Shown here piece after piece: positions 41,813 to 49,806 of a stretch of DNA of 49,806 nucleotides; within the stretch, counting starts at the first letter, position 1, and each line of letters begins with the position of its first letter. The notes under the pieces are model-generated. The model made no database searches and was not told the DNA's origin. It saw only the letters and a program-made list of their open reading frames with translations. A program made the position numbers and the translations under genes. Source of the DNA: Promethearchaeota archaeon (GTDB taxonomy: Archaea; Asgardarchaeota; Lokiarchaeia; Sigyniarchaeales; SOKP01); NCBI GenBank assembly GCA_013375475.1, contig JABXKD010000016.1, positions 1 to 49,806 on the forward strand. The letters run 5' to 3'.

Positions 41813-42715
41813 ATGGTTAGTAAACAGATGGAATATGTAATTAAGGGATTATGGTATAGTAGAAACCTTGAAATCAAAAAACGAGTGGGAGAACACCGTA
41901 AAGGATTGGAAGTGATGACTGAAGGAGTTAAACTCCCCGACGATGTAGAATCCGGAAAAATAGATATTAACGGGTTAAATGGTACATTGTTTAGTACTCC
42001 TGAATCAAAAGATGACCGCATTGTATTATTTCTTCATGGTGGAGCTTATATAGCAGGATCCGTTGAGACATCTAAATACCATGCGGTGTTAATCTCCCGA
42101 TTAGCTAAAGCACAGCTTCTAAGCATAGATTATAGACTAGCTCCCGAACATCCTTATCCCGCAGCATTAAATGATGCTGTCAACGCTTACAATTGGCTTA
42201 TTAAGGAAAAAAAGTTTCCACCTAACAAAATCGTATTTGTAGGAGTATCAGCAGGGGGAGGTCTGACGGTTGCTACGCTTTTAAAGTTAAGAGAAATGGG
42301 AATCGAACTTCCAGTCGCTGCTGTGTGTATTTCACCCTGGGCAGATTTAGCTTTTACGGGTGAAACATTTAAACCAAGGGCTAGTATGGATCCATTTACT
42401 TCTCCGTACAATTTAGATTTTGCGGCGAGTCTATATGTTGACAAAAGTGATGCCAGAAATCCCTATATTTCACCAGTTTATGCAGACCTTCACGGTTTAC
42501 CTCCTCTGTTTATCATTGTAGGTACAGCAGAAGTTTTACACGACGATTCTATTCGCTTAGCAGAGAACGCGGGATTTGCGGGGGTGGAGGTAATAATAGA
42601 TATATGGGAAGACATGATACACGCATTTCCAGTATTTGCAAACGTTGCTCCTGAAAGTCAACAAGCTATTGAAAAAATTAGTAAATTCATATACGATTCA
42701 TTTAAACAAGATTAA
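41813..42715 (+). CDS. Alpha/beta hydrolase, HSL-type esterase
   Basis: A 300-residue esterase/lipase. The oxyanion-hole motif is LFLHGGAYIAGS, a HGG-x motif where the usual HGGG last Gly is Ala. The nucleophile elbow is GVSAGGGL (G-x-S-A-G-G). The acid is probably in the segment HGLPPLFIIVGTAEVLHDDS and the histidine in DMIHAFPVF. It should hydrolyse short-chain carboxyl esters. ATG 41813 follows a GGGGATAG site, and a TATA-like tttttatattaaaa lies near 41777. Confidence 0.9.
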   Translation: MVSKQMEYVIKGLWYSRNLEIKKRVGEHRKGLEVMTEGVKLPDDVESGKIDINGLNGTLFSTPESKDDRIVLFLHGGAYIAGSVETSKYHAVLISRLAKAQLLSIDYRLAPEHPYPAALNDAVNAYNWLIKEKKFPPNKIVFVGVSAGGGLTVATLLKLREMGIELPVAAVCISPWADLAFTGETFKPRASMDPFTSPYNLDFAASLYVDKSDARNPYISPVYADLHGLPPLFIIVGTAEVLHDDSIRLAENAGFAGVEVIIDIWEDMIHAFPVFANVAPESQQAIEKISKFIYDSFKQD

Positions 42716-42749
42716 AAATAAAAAAAAATGTTTTTAAAAATTAGAATTA

Positions 42750-43091
42750 CTATAGAACATCTGGAGCGTCCATTCCTATAATCTTATAGGCTTCTGTGAA
42801 ATCAAGAACAACATCTACTTTATACTTTAATCCATCAATTTCCTTAGCCAAAAATATATCTTGTCTAGTAGCTTCGGATAGTGCTTCTTTTTCTTTTCCT
42901 TTCCCTATTTGACCAATACCTACAACCATTACATTTCCGTCCTCAGTTGAATGCGCGAAAATACATAATGTTTTATCTACGGTTTTATCTGGAGGATTTT
43001 CATTCAACCATTCGATATATTTCTTTCCCACTTTGTTAGCTTGATCTGGAGGGACAAAAACTCTATTAAAAAGTAAAGTGATAACTACCAC
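42750..43091 (-). CDS. Conserved-looking hypothetical protein, 113 aa
   Basis: A compact soluble protein: MVVITLLFNRVFVPPDQANKVGKKYIEW, CIFAHSTEDGNVMVVGIGQI, LKYKVDVVLDFTEAYKIIGM. Strand-helix-strand order suggests a small alpha/beta fold such as a ferredoxin-like dimer. No catalytic or metal motif stands out. It is convergent with the esterase and separate from the Nudix gene, so context adds little. Confidence 0.6.
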   Translation of the reverse strand: MVVITLLFNRVFVPPDQANKVGKKYIEWLNENPPDKTVDKTLCIFAHSTEDGNVMVVGIGQIGKGKEKEALSEATRQDIFLAKEIDGLKYKVDVVLDFTEAYKIIGMDAPDVL

Positions 43092-43216
43092 CTCTTATGA
43101 TTTGTTTTAAGATTTATCGTTAGATTTCGAGTATGAGATAATTAACTCTGAAACTATTTAAGGTTTTACATTTCTGTAAAGATATCTAAAATAAAGTGTT
43201 AAAACATAAATTTTAT

Positions 43217-43687
43217 CTAATCATAACCTATTTTTAACAGTTTCAAAAGCTCGATTAATGAATCAGTTAAGGTATAACTATTTAATTTGTCGTAAGGCAC
43301 GAATTTAGCGTCTAATGCGTCAGAATCGGGTACTGGTTGCTGATTCTTATCTCCATCTACTTGTTCTACAAAATAATTAATTAAAACGTAATGGTATTCG
43401 ACTTTTCCATTGGTATCATACATAATTTTATCAATTATACCAGCAAGTTTAGACACTTTCACTATAAAACCTGTTTCTTCGTAAGCTTCCCTTTCAGCAG
43501 CTTCTTCTATTTTTTCACCAAGATCCAAATGTCCACCTGGAATTGCCCAATACCCGGCATCAGGATCAAATTTCCTTTTTACTAATAATAAAGAGTTATC
43601 CCGGGTTAACAATACCCCTACTCCTACTAAGGGAACGATAGGATACTTTCTTAAATCAAAGGGTTTTAAATCTTTTTTATCAACCAT
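43217..43687 (-). CDS. Nudix hydrolase
   Basis: A 156-residue Nudix enzyme with an exact Nudix box: GHLDLGEKIEEAAEREAYEETGF (G-x5-E-x7-R-E-x2-E-E-x-G). The start IVPLVGVGVLLTRDNSLLLVKRKFDPDAGYWAIPGG is typical of ADP-ribose or nucleotide-sugar pyrophosphatases. It would cleave a nucleoside diphosphate linked to another group, with Mg. Substrate unknown. Confidence 0.92.
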   Translation of the reverse strand: MVDKKDLKPFDLRKYPIVPLVGVGVLLTRDNSLLLVKRKFDPDAGYWAIPGGHLDLGEKIEEAAEREAYEETGFIVKVSKLAGIIDKIMYDTNGKVEYHYVLINYFVEQVDGDKNQQPVPDSDALDAKFVPYDKLNSYTLTDSLIELLKLLKIGYD

Positions 43688-43774
43688 TTACAACAAGTTT
43701 TACATTTTATTAATTATTAATACTTTTGAAAGATTATAAAGCTTCAAGTTAAATTAATTCTTAAATGCATTACT

Positions 43775-44266
43775 ATGGTGAGACCTTCTTACTGGCCTAC
43801 TGATGGAATGCCATATAAATCCGAGCCGTTTACTTGGATTGTTAAAGGGAAAATAGCGGCAAGTTGGTGGCCAGATCCTCCAATAAGGACAATATACGAA
43901 ATTGAAGGAATATCTGTTATCATAAATTGTTCGGAATTTGACAATCGGAAGGATGTTCAAGGATCGTTTCAATACTATCATATCAATGTTCCTGATTATG
44001 AATTAGCTACAGAAAAGCAAATTGAAACTTTTTTAGGTATCTGTGAAAAACACAGTTTAAAAAATGAATCAATTGTAGTCCATTGTGTTGCAGGATGCGG
44101 AAGAACTGCGCAATTTATTGTAGCGTGGGGGGCAAAAAATGGACATATTTCTAAAGACATGGATCCTGTAAAATGGGTCCGAAAATTCAGACCATGTAGC
44201 CTTGAGACTAAGGAACAGATGAATTTTGCCAGAAAAATTGCAAAAAAATATCAAGTAATTCGATAA
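43775..44266 (+). CDS. Dual-specificity/tyrosine phosphatase
   Basis: A 163-residue phosphatase with the signature HCVAGCGRTAQF (His-Cys-x5-Arg-Thr). The general-acid aspartate is probably in HINVPDYELA. It removes phosphate from Tyr or Ser/Thr in proteins, or from a small phospho-substrate. The N-terminus MVRPSYWPTDGMPYKSEPFTWIVKGKIAASWWP resembles other archaeal DSP-like proteins. It is 90 nt upstream of an unknown 389-residue protein and may be cotranscribed. Confidence 0.88.
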   Translation: MVRPSYWPTDGMPYKSEPFTWIVKGKIAASWWPDPPIRTIYEIEGISVIINCSEFDNRKDVQGSFQYYHINVPDYELATEKQIETFLGICEKHSLKNESIVVHCVAGCGRTAQFIVAWGAKNGHISKDMDPVKWVRKFRPCSLETKEQMNFARKIAKKYQVIR

Positions 44267-44370
44267 TGTAAAGTATTTATTGTATTAATTTTATTAGTTT
44301 ACTAAATTTGCCTAGATTATTTAATATAAAAATGGTTTTATAAAAAAAACTGTAATTGTTTAGAACGCAC

Positions 44371-45525
44371 ATGAATAAGTCTGATTATGTATACATGATT
44401 TTGGATAATATAATGGTCTATAACATTAACCTTCCTCCTGAATATCAAGGTGATGGATTAAACACTCATCTTAATAAATTTGACGAGGAAAACGTTAAAA
44501 TAATTGCTGGTTTTAACAAGAGCTTCTTAGAACACTTTTTAACAGTTTCAAAAGGTAAATCGCAACAAGATGTAGCTGAACTTTTGCAAAAAATGGAAAA
44601 AATTTCATATATTGTTGGGCCTATTGGAAATTTAAGTTATTTAGGTAGTGATCAAGTAGATCACCTACTAACAAAAATAGGTTCTTTCAAAATTGATGAG
44701 ATCAACGAAGAAAAAATAAGTATTGTAGCGGACGACCAACTTAGAGAACAATTTGGCGGAACAGGAGGGTATAATGCCTCTCAAGCTTTAGAAAACCAAT
44801 TAGCTAGTGCGGCTTTTTATTTAATGAACATGGGTTACTCTAAGGAAGAAATTCAAGAGAAATTTAACGAAGTTAGACAAGTTCCAGAAAAATTAGAGCA
44901 ATTATTCAACCTCCAACAAAGAGAGATTTATAATTTACCTTCTGAAATACGGCCTTCACCTCCATCATCTGCTCAAAGCCATCAAGAAACCTCAATTGAT
45001 CAAAGTCAGGATCTAAATGACTCGATTGCTCAGCACATACAAGCTATTCATCAAGATATTACAGAAGATAGGGCTCAAAAAGTTAGTTTAATCCTCGAAG
45101 AAATAAAAGCCTATGTTAAAGAAGACCTATCCGAACTTCAAGAGAAAGTATTTAGACAAATGCATCCTGATAGGTTAAACCGCGCACTTAAAATGCTTAA
45201 AACAACAAAAAGGAAATCTAAAAGAATGAGTTTATATGTTGAATGGTTTACCGATAGTTTACTACTTTCAAAAATTGAGTTAAAAGTAGAGCATTGGCAA
45301 GTTTCGTCATCGGCAGACCACTCCAGTGCGGGAGTGTACACGGCAGGTATTGATTTTTCGAGATACGATAATATTATAAGAGATTTTTCAGATAATAAAT
45401 TAGCAAAAGTTGTTAACATTAGTAGACGCATTTTACAAAATCCAACAAAGAAAGCCATTCAAAAACTAGGCCAAGATTTGATATCAGAAACAGGTTTTGA
45501 CGAACACCTTTATTTTACAGACTAG
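44371..45525 (+). CDS. Unknown protein with possible UBA-like helix bundle
   Basis: A 384-residue (389 from TTG 44356) soluble protein without recognised enzymatic domain. Residues near 155-190 (QLASAAFYLMNMGYSKEEIQEKF) have a MGY-S pattern as in UBA domains, which bind ubiquitin, but this is a weak, motif-level resemblance. A Ser/Pro/Gln linker follows, then a long charged helix (EDRAQKVSLILEEIKAYV). The C-terminus is alpha/beta (KIELKVEHWQVSSSADHSS). ATG 44371 is preferred to TTG 44356. It follows the DSP gene. Confidence 0.6.
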   Translation: MNKSDYVYMILDNIMVYNINLPPEYQGDGLNTHLNKFDEENVKIIAGFNKSFLEHFLTVSKGKSQQDVAELLQKMEKISYIVGPIGNLSYLGSDQVDHLLTKIGSFKIDEINEEKISIVADDQLREQFGGTGGYNASQALENQLASAAFYLMNMGYSKEEIQEKFNEVRQVPEKLEQLFNLQQREIYNLPSEIRPSPPSSAQSHQETSIDQSQDLNDSIAQHIQAIHQDITEDRAQKVSLILEEIKAYVKEDLSELQEKVFRQMHPDRLNRALKMLKTTKRKSKRMSLYVEWFTDSLLLSKIELKVEHWQVSSSADHSSAGVYTAGIDFSRYDNIIRDFSDNKLAKVVNISRRILQNPTKKAIQKLGQDLISETGFDEHLYFTD

Positions 45526-45540
45526 ATTAACACATATTAA

Positions 45541-47154
45541 TTAGTGACTAATTTTAAAAACAGATTTCCCTCTTATAATGGTTTCCATTACCCGTATCTC
45601 TCGAATTTTATCTTCTGGTGAATTAAGAGGATTCTTATCCAATATTACTAAATCAGCATATTTTCCCACCTCTATAGTACCTTTAATTTTTTCTTCAAAA
45701 GCAGCATACGCGGCGTTTATTGTATATGATTTTAACGCCTCTTCTATGCTCAAGCATTCTTTAGGTACAAAAGAATTTCTTGTTACTAGAGCATGTAATC
45801 CTAATATTGGGCTTGGATCCTCAACGGGGCAATCTGATCCTGAAGCTAAAACAACGCCAGCATGTACTATCGATTTCATTGGGTAGGTATATTTGCATCG
45901 TTCTTCACCGATCCTTTTTGCTATCCAGTTGTACTCAGAGGTAATGAATGGGGGTTGGCAAGAAGCAATTATACCGTAAGTGGCCATGTCCCTAATAACA
46001 TCGCTAGTAAGCATAGAGGCATGTTCTATTCTGTGTCGATGGTCATTCCTCGGAAATTCAGTTAGTAACTTTTTATATAAATCCACTGCTAATCGATTAG
46101 CTTTATCTCCGATTGCGTGAATAATAATCTGAGAGGAATTGTTGTGAGCAACTTTCATTTTTTCATATATATCCTCTTCTTCAATTACACAAAATCCACA
46201 TTCTTCTGGAGCGTCAGTAAACGGTTCAAACATACACGCTGTTTTTGCTCCAAAAGAACCGTCGAGATAAAGTTTTAAACCTCCTATTTTAAGTTCATCA
46301 TCAGATTTACCTTTTTGGATAAAAAAATTGCTTAATTCTATAAATCTTTCAGGATACTCTGTTTCAATAAAAGTGTAACAGTCTTGCCATAAATTATTTT
46401 GAATTGATTGATAGAGTGAAAATTCGTCTGTCTTTCTATTATCTTCTTTAAAACGACTATCTGCATTTATAACTCCATGAATTGAGGTCAATCCCCTTTG
46501 AGCTAAATACTTAGAAGCTTTAATCGCAGCAGCCTTAATTAACTCATCATCAGGTATTGAAATACTCGAAAAGATAAGATTCAAAGCTTTTTCCGAAATA
46601 ACGCCTGTGAGTTTTCCATTCTTGTCTTTTCTAATTTCACCACCTTCAGGAACAATAGTTTCTTCGTCTAACTTTGCAATTTTTAATGCTTTTGTGTTTG
46701 CGATGCCGATATGCCCATCGTATCTTAATATGAAAACGGGATGGTTAGGACAGGATTTGTCTATATCCCATCTATTAGGTAATATTGCATTATCGAATTT
46801 TTCTTCGTTAAAATTATAGGCTATAATGAACTCGTCCTCATTTCTTTTTTTTGATTCATCTTTTAGATGAGACTGAAGTTCGATTAGGCTTTTCACATCA
46901 GTCAAATCGGGGTTTAATAAATGATTTATGTAGCTCATCGGATGCATATGACAATCTGTAAAGCCTGGAAGTAATGTATTTCCTTTCAAATCAATAAGAG
47001 TACATTTTTCACCCATTGCTTGTTTGACATCTTCCAATGATCCTATAGATACTATTTTTTCTCCCCTCATTCCTACAGCTTCTACAAGAGGTTGATTCTG
47101 ATTTATAGTTATTATCGGTCCTCCGAATATTATTTTATTATCTGAATTTGCCAC
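45541..47154 (-). CDS. Amidohydrolase 3 family protein (YtcJ-like)
   Basis: A 537-residue metal-dependent hydrolase. The metal-binding histidines are in LPGFTDCHMHP near residue 67. The later ligands lie in IIHAIGDKANRL, HRIEHASMLT and ASGSDCPVEDPSP (Asp). LDKNPL closes the composite beta-sandwich. Members hydrolyse amides, ureas or related compounds, and the substrate cannot be set from sequence. It is convergent with the UBA-like gene. Confidence 0.9.
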   Translation of the reverse strand: MANSDNKIIFGGPIITINQNQPLVEAVGMRGEKIVSIGSLEDVKQAMGEKCTLIDLKGNTLLPGFTDCHMHPMSYINHLLNPDLTDVKSLIELQSHLKDESKKRNEDEFIIAYNFNEEKFDNAILPNRWDIDKSCPNHPVFILRYDGHIGIANTKALKIAKLDEETIVPEGGEIRKDKNGKLTGVISEKALNLIFSSISIPDDELIKAAAIKASKYLAQRGLTSIHGVINADSRFKEDNRKTDEFSLYQSIQNNLWQDCYTFIETEYPERFIELSNFFIQKGKSDDELKIGGLKLYLDGSFGAKTACMFEPFTDAPEECGFCVIEEEDIYEKMKVAHNNSSQIIIHAIGDKANRLAVDLYKKLLTEFPRNDHRHRIEHASMLTSDVIRDMATYGIIASCQPPFITSEYNWIAKRIGEERCKYTYPMKSIVHAGVVLASGSDCPVEDPSPILGLHALVTRNSFVPKECLSIEEALKSYTINAAYAAFEEKIKGTIEVGKYADLVILDKNPLNSPEDKIREIRVMETIIRGKSVFKISH

Positions 47155-47333
47155 AATATTACACCTATATTAAAAACTATTTTATGTAATATAAATTGAT
47201 TTTGAAACTTAAAAACTAAATTTTCTGTAGAGGGTTGTATTTATAAGAAAAGTTTTTAAAATTTAGAATAATTCTAGTGGATTAATTGGTAAAAAGTAAT
47301 TTGTTCAAGCTAACTAAATTAGGCGAATAGAAA

Positions 47334-49691
47334 ATGGTAAAGAAATCTGACTTAAAGAAACTAAATTCGATCATGCAAGAAGGGAATGAGTTTAAAAATC
47401 TAAAAGAATACAATAAAGCTGTCGAAAAGTATTTGGAAGCTTTAAGTTTTATTGAAGAAAGTGTTAAAGAGCCAGAAGAGCGTGTTGAGGAGACCACAAA
47501 TATTAAATCTCAGATAGATCAAATATATTCCGTTAAAATTATTGATATTATTGAAACTGCTAGTAGTTTTGTCGATAACGCTGACTTCAACTCTGCGTTC
47601 AGCACTTTTGACGAAGCAGTGAGAATTGCGGATAAAATCGTAGATAAAGATATGAAAGACTACGAAGTAAAGCAAATTAACTATTTAATAAATAAGACGA
47701 AGATCGAGGAATCTCTTTCTCAGGGTTTGGCAGTTAAAGAGAAGAAAGAATTCGATAAGGCTATTAGTATGCTCAGAGACACATTAAATGGAGCAAAAGA
47801 GTTTTATATGGAAGATCTAGAGGACAAAATGATTAAAAAAATTGAAAATTCTATTAATGAAATTTATTCGTTGAAGGTTAGCATTTTAATTGAAAAAGGA
47901 AGTGCGTTAAGAGAAAGCGAGAATCTCGATGGTGCGCTTGAAACATATAATAATGCTATGAAATTAATTCATAATTATTTTGAATCTGATTTGAAAGAAA
48001 CAGATAAAAAAAATTTAGAAAATCTTACCAACCATATATATTCAAATAAAATTAAACCACTTATCAATAAAGGTCAGGAATTATTCGAAGGAAACAACTT
48101 CAGCGAAGCGGCCAATATCTTCGAAGAGGCTTTAAAAATTGCTAAAAAGATGTATGAAACAGAGGAAAAGAAATCAGAAATAAAAAATATTAATTCCGTT
48201 GCGTCTGGAGTATTGAATCCTATCTATTTAGAAAAAATTCATCCTATTATGAATAAAGGAAAAGAACTAATTATAAAAGAAAACTATGAGGAAAATATTA
48301 GTATTATCAACGAAGCTCTCGATCTTTTTGATAAGGCGTTAGAAGTTGCAAACACCATGGCTGATTCAACAGGAAAAAATGAGAAATTAAACGAAATCAC
48401 TAATTTGATCAATAAAACATGCAAAACTCGGATTGATTATATTAAAGAAAAATCTATTCATAGAATTGGGCAAGGTGATTACGAAAAGGCTATTAATGAT
48501 TTATACGCTGCGATCAGCGTTGCTAAAAGGATGTCTATTGCTGAAGAAATTAATGAAGATCTAGAGTACCTAAAAAACACAGTAAATAAAGTATACCTCG
48601 CTCAGATCGAGGAAGTAGTTAAGAACGGTGAAGTCAAACTAAAAAATAAAGAATACGATGAAGCTATAAAAATATTCAATAATGCTTTAGAGATGACTAA
48701 TAAGATGTACCTAACTCATGAGATGGAAGAGGAAATAAATAGAATAAAAGGTTTAGTTTACCAAGCTGAATTAAAAGACTTAGTAGATCGTGGAGACTTG
48801 TCTGAAGAACTACATAAATATGAAAAAGAGCTAGAAAAACTCAATAAAAAAATGGAATACGCCAAAAGTATTGGAGACCCTGACCGTAGATTCCAAGAGA
48901 TGGAACAGATAAAGAAAACGATTGATAAAGTCTTCCATTCTCAAATTAAACTATTAGTTGAGCAAGGTGTTCAACTAGCAGATAGTAAAAAGTTTGATGA
49001 TTCTTTCAAAAACTTCGAAGCTGCCATTACAATCAACGAGTCAATAAAAAGTCCCGAATTTAAAAACCTAATTGCTATCAAATATGAATATAAGCTAAAA
49101 TTGATCGCTAAAGCGCAATTAGAAATCGAAAAACTAAACTACGATGTAGCGATCGAAGATTGCAATAAAGCAATAGAATTAGATAGCAGCTTCATTGACG
49201 CTTATTTCTACATTGGGATTGCTAATAACAAAAAACAAGAATACGGAACCGCAATCACTTACTTCAAAAAATCGATTGATCTCAGTCCAAAATACGCGAA
49301 ATCGTGGAACCATATGGGATTTAGTCATGAAAAATTAGGCCAACTTGATAAAGCAATTGATTCTTATAAAAAAGCAGTGGGGTTTGAACCAAAGTATGCT
49401 TTAGCATATTATAATTTAGGAAACGCGTATAAACAAGAAAAACAACTAGATAATGCAATTGAATCCTATGAAAACGCAACAGAAATAGACTCGAATTATG
49501 CACATGCATGGCTTTTTATGGGATATGCGTATTTAGAAAAAAACGAATATTATTCCGCTATTCAAAATCTCGATAAGGCAATTAATATTAATCCCGATCT
49601 GGGAAAAGAGATTAAATCTGTTATTGATGGTATCAAAAATTCAGTAGAGAACCTTAATAAAAGTTTATTAGAGAAGTTTAATATTAAATAA
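47334..49691 (+). CDS. Long TPR protein with a distinct 60-residue N-terminal repeat
   Basis: A 785-residue helical protein with no signal peptide. Residues 590-765 contain five canonical 34-residue TPRs (e.g. YAKSWNHMGFSHEKLGQLDKAIDSY and its relatives). The first 560 residues hold about nine longer repeats of roughly 58-60 residues: a core like I-x-x-LI-x-KG-x-x-L-x-x-x-x-x-F-x-x-AI-x-x-F followed by a third helix ending in I-x-x-IY-x-x-KI. These look like TPR-related three-helix units. It should form a long solenoid scaffold. A TATA-like gtatttataag lies near 47247. Confidence 0.85.
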   Translation: MVKKSDLKKLNSIMQEGNEFKNLKEYNKAVEKYLEALSFIEESVKEPEERVEETTNIKSQIDQIYSVKIIDIIETASSFVDNADFNSAFSTFDEAVRIADKIVDKDMKDYEVKQINYLINKTKIEESLSQGLAVKEKKEFDKAISMLRDTLNGAKEFYMEDLEDKMIKKIENSINEIYSLKVSILIEKGSALRESENLDGALETYNNAMKLIHNYFESDLKETDKKNLENLTNHIYSNKIKPLINKGQELFEGNNFSEAANIFEEALKIAKKMYETEEKKSEIKNINSVASGVLNPIYLEKIHPIMNKGKELIIKENYEENISIINEALDLFDKALEVANTMADSTGKNEKLNEITNLINKTCKTRIDYIKEKSIHRIGQGDYEKAINDLYAAISVAKRMSIAEEINEDLEYLKNTVNKVYLAQIEEVVKNGEVKLKNKEYDEAIKIFNNALEMTNKMYLTHEMEEEINRIKGLVYQAELKDLVDRGDLSEELHKYEKELEKLNKKMEYAKSIGDPDRRFQEMEQIKKTIDKVFHSQIKLLVEQGVQLADSKKFDDSFKNFEAAITINESIKSPEFKNLIAIKYEYKLKLIAKAQLEIEKLNYDVAIEDCNKAIELDSSFIDAYFYIGIANNKKQEYGTAITYFKKSIDLSPKYAKSWNHMGFSHEKLGQLDKAIDSYKKAVGFEPKYALAYYNLGNAYKQEKQLDNAIESYENATEIDSNYAHAWLFMGYAYLEKNEYYSAIQNLDKAININPDLGKEIKSVIDGIKNSVENLNKSLLEKFNIK

Positions 49692-49806
49692 TTTTTCATA
49701 TTTAGAATTCTACATCAAAATTTGCTCATCTAATAGATATTTAGTATGCAAAATAAAAAGTAAGAAAAAAATTATACTTGTATAAAAATTTACAAAAGAT
49801 TTGAAG

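Noticed and set aside
1..49806. CRISPR arrays, insertion sequences, prophage or rRNA genes
   Set aside because: No regular repeat-spacer array, transposase, phage module or rRNA sequence was seen.

Overview
The window looks like a chromosome segment of an Asgard archaeon, most like the Lokiarchaeia. This is inferred from content, since there is no rRNA marker here. The DNA is AT-rich and densely coding, with many TTG/GTG starts. It carries an archaeal histone, an Sm-like protein, a tungsten-type aldehyde:ferredoxin oxidoreductase with ubiquitin-like partners, and a tRNA with two bulge-helix-bulge introns. It also carries eukaryote-like parts: Roadblock-small GTPase fusions, a RING-H2 finger protein, TPR proteins and a dual-specificity phosphatase. 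No IS elements, prophage, CRISPR array or rRNA were seen.

Layout. 1-8.5 kb: a phased AT-rich repeat, a small membrane protein with a TSUP-type permease, a cold-shock protein, a three-gene minus-strand run (transglutaminase-like protein, AAC(3)-type acetyltransferase, SDR), a sulfatase, a divergent ThiC paralogue and a lone acyl-CoA synthetase (ADP-forming) alpha-type protein. 8.6-13.8 kb: an ornithine-cyclodeaminase-family enzyme, several small proteins, two genes behind a duplicated promoter/leader, a C_GCAxxG_C_C gene interrupted by an in-frame TGA, and a cysteine-rich ferredoxin-like protein. 13.8-22.5 kb (minus strand): a beta-propeller protein and a large protein with a poly-Glu tract, a 52-residue zinc ribbon, glycerate 2-kinase, a metallophosphoesterase and LSm. 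22.7-25.2 kb: tRNA-Arg(CCU) with two introns, then the AOR operon with two beta-grasp proteins. 25.2-31.2 kb: four tandem GNAT acetyltransferases, an MFS transporter, a short histone, Hsp20 with candidate operators, and another GNAT. 31.3-41.6 kb: an isopropylmalate-type dehydrogenase, two tandem Roadblock-GTPase fusions, a RING-TPR protein, ThiD-ThiN, a membrane alpha/beta hydrolase and canonical ThiC. 41.8-49.8 kb: an esterase, a Nudix hydrolase, a dual-specificity phosphatase, a protein with a UBA-like segment, an amidohydrolase and a long TPR protein.

How the genes fit together. Thiamine synthesis is represented by canonical ThiC and ThiDN; the second ThiC may have another role. Anaerobic metabolism is represented by AOR, acyl-CoA synthetase and the ferredoxin-like protein. 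The most unusual part is 32.8-36.8 kb, where two paralogous Roadblock/GTPase/degenerate-GTPase-like proteins face away from a RING-H2/TPR protein. The best single RNA finding is the tRNA whose T-loop is split by a 30-nt intron.
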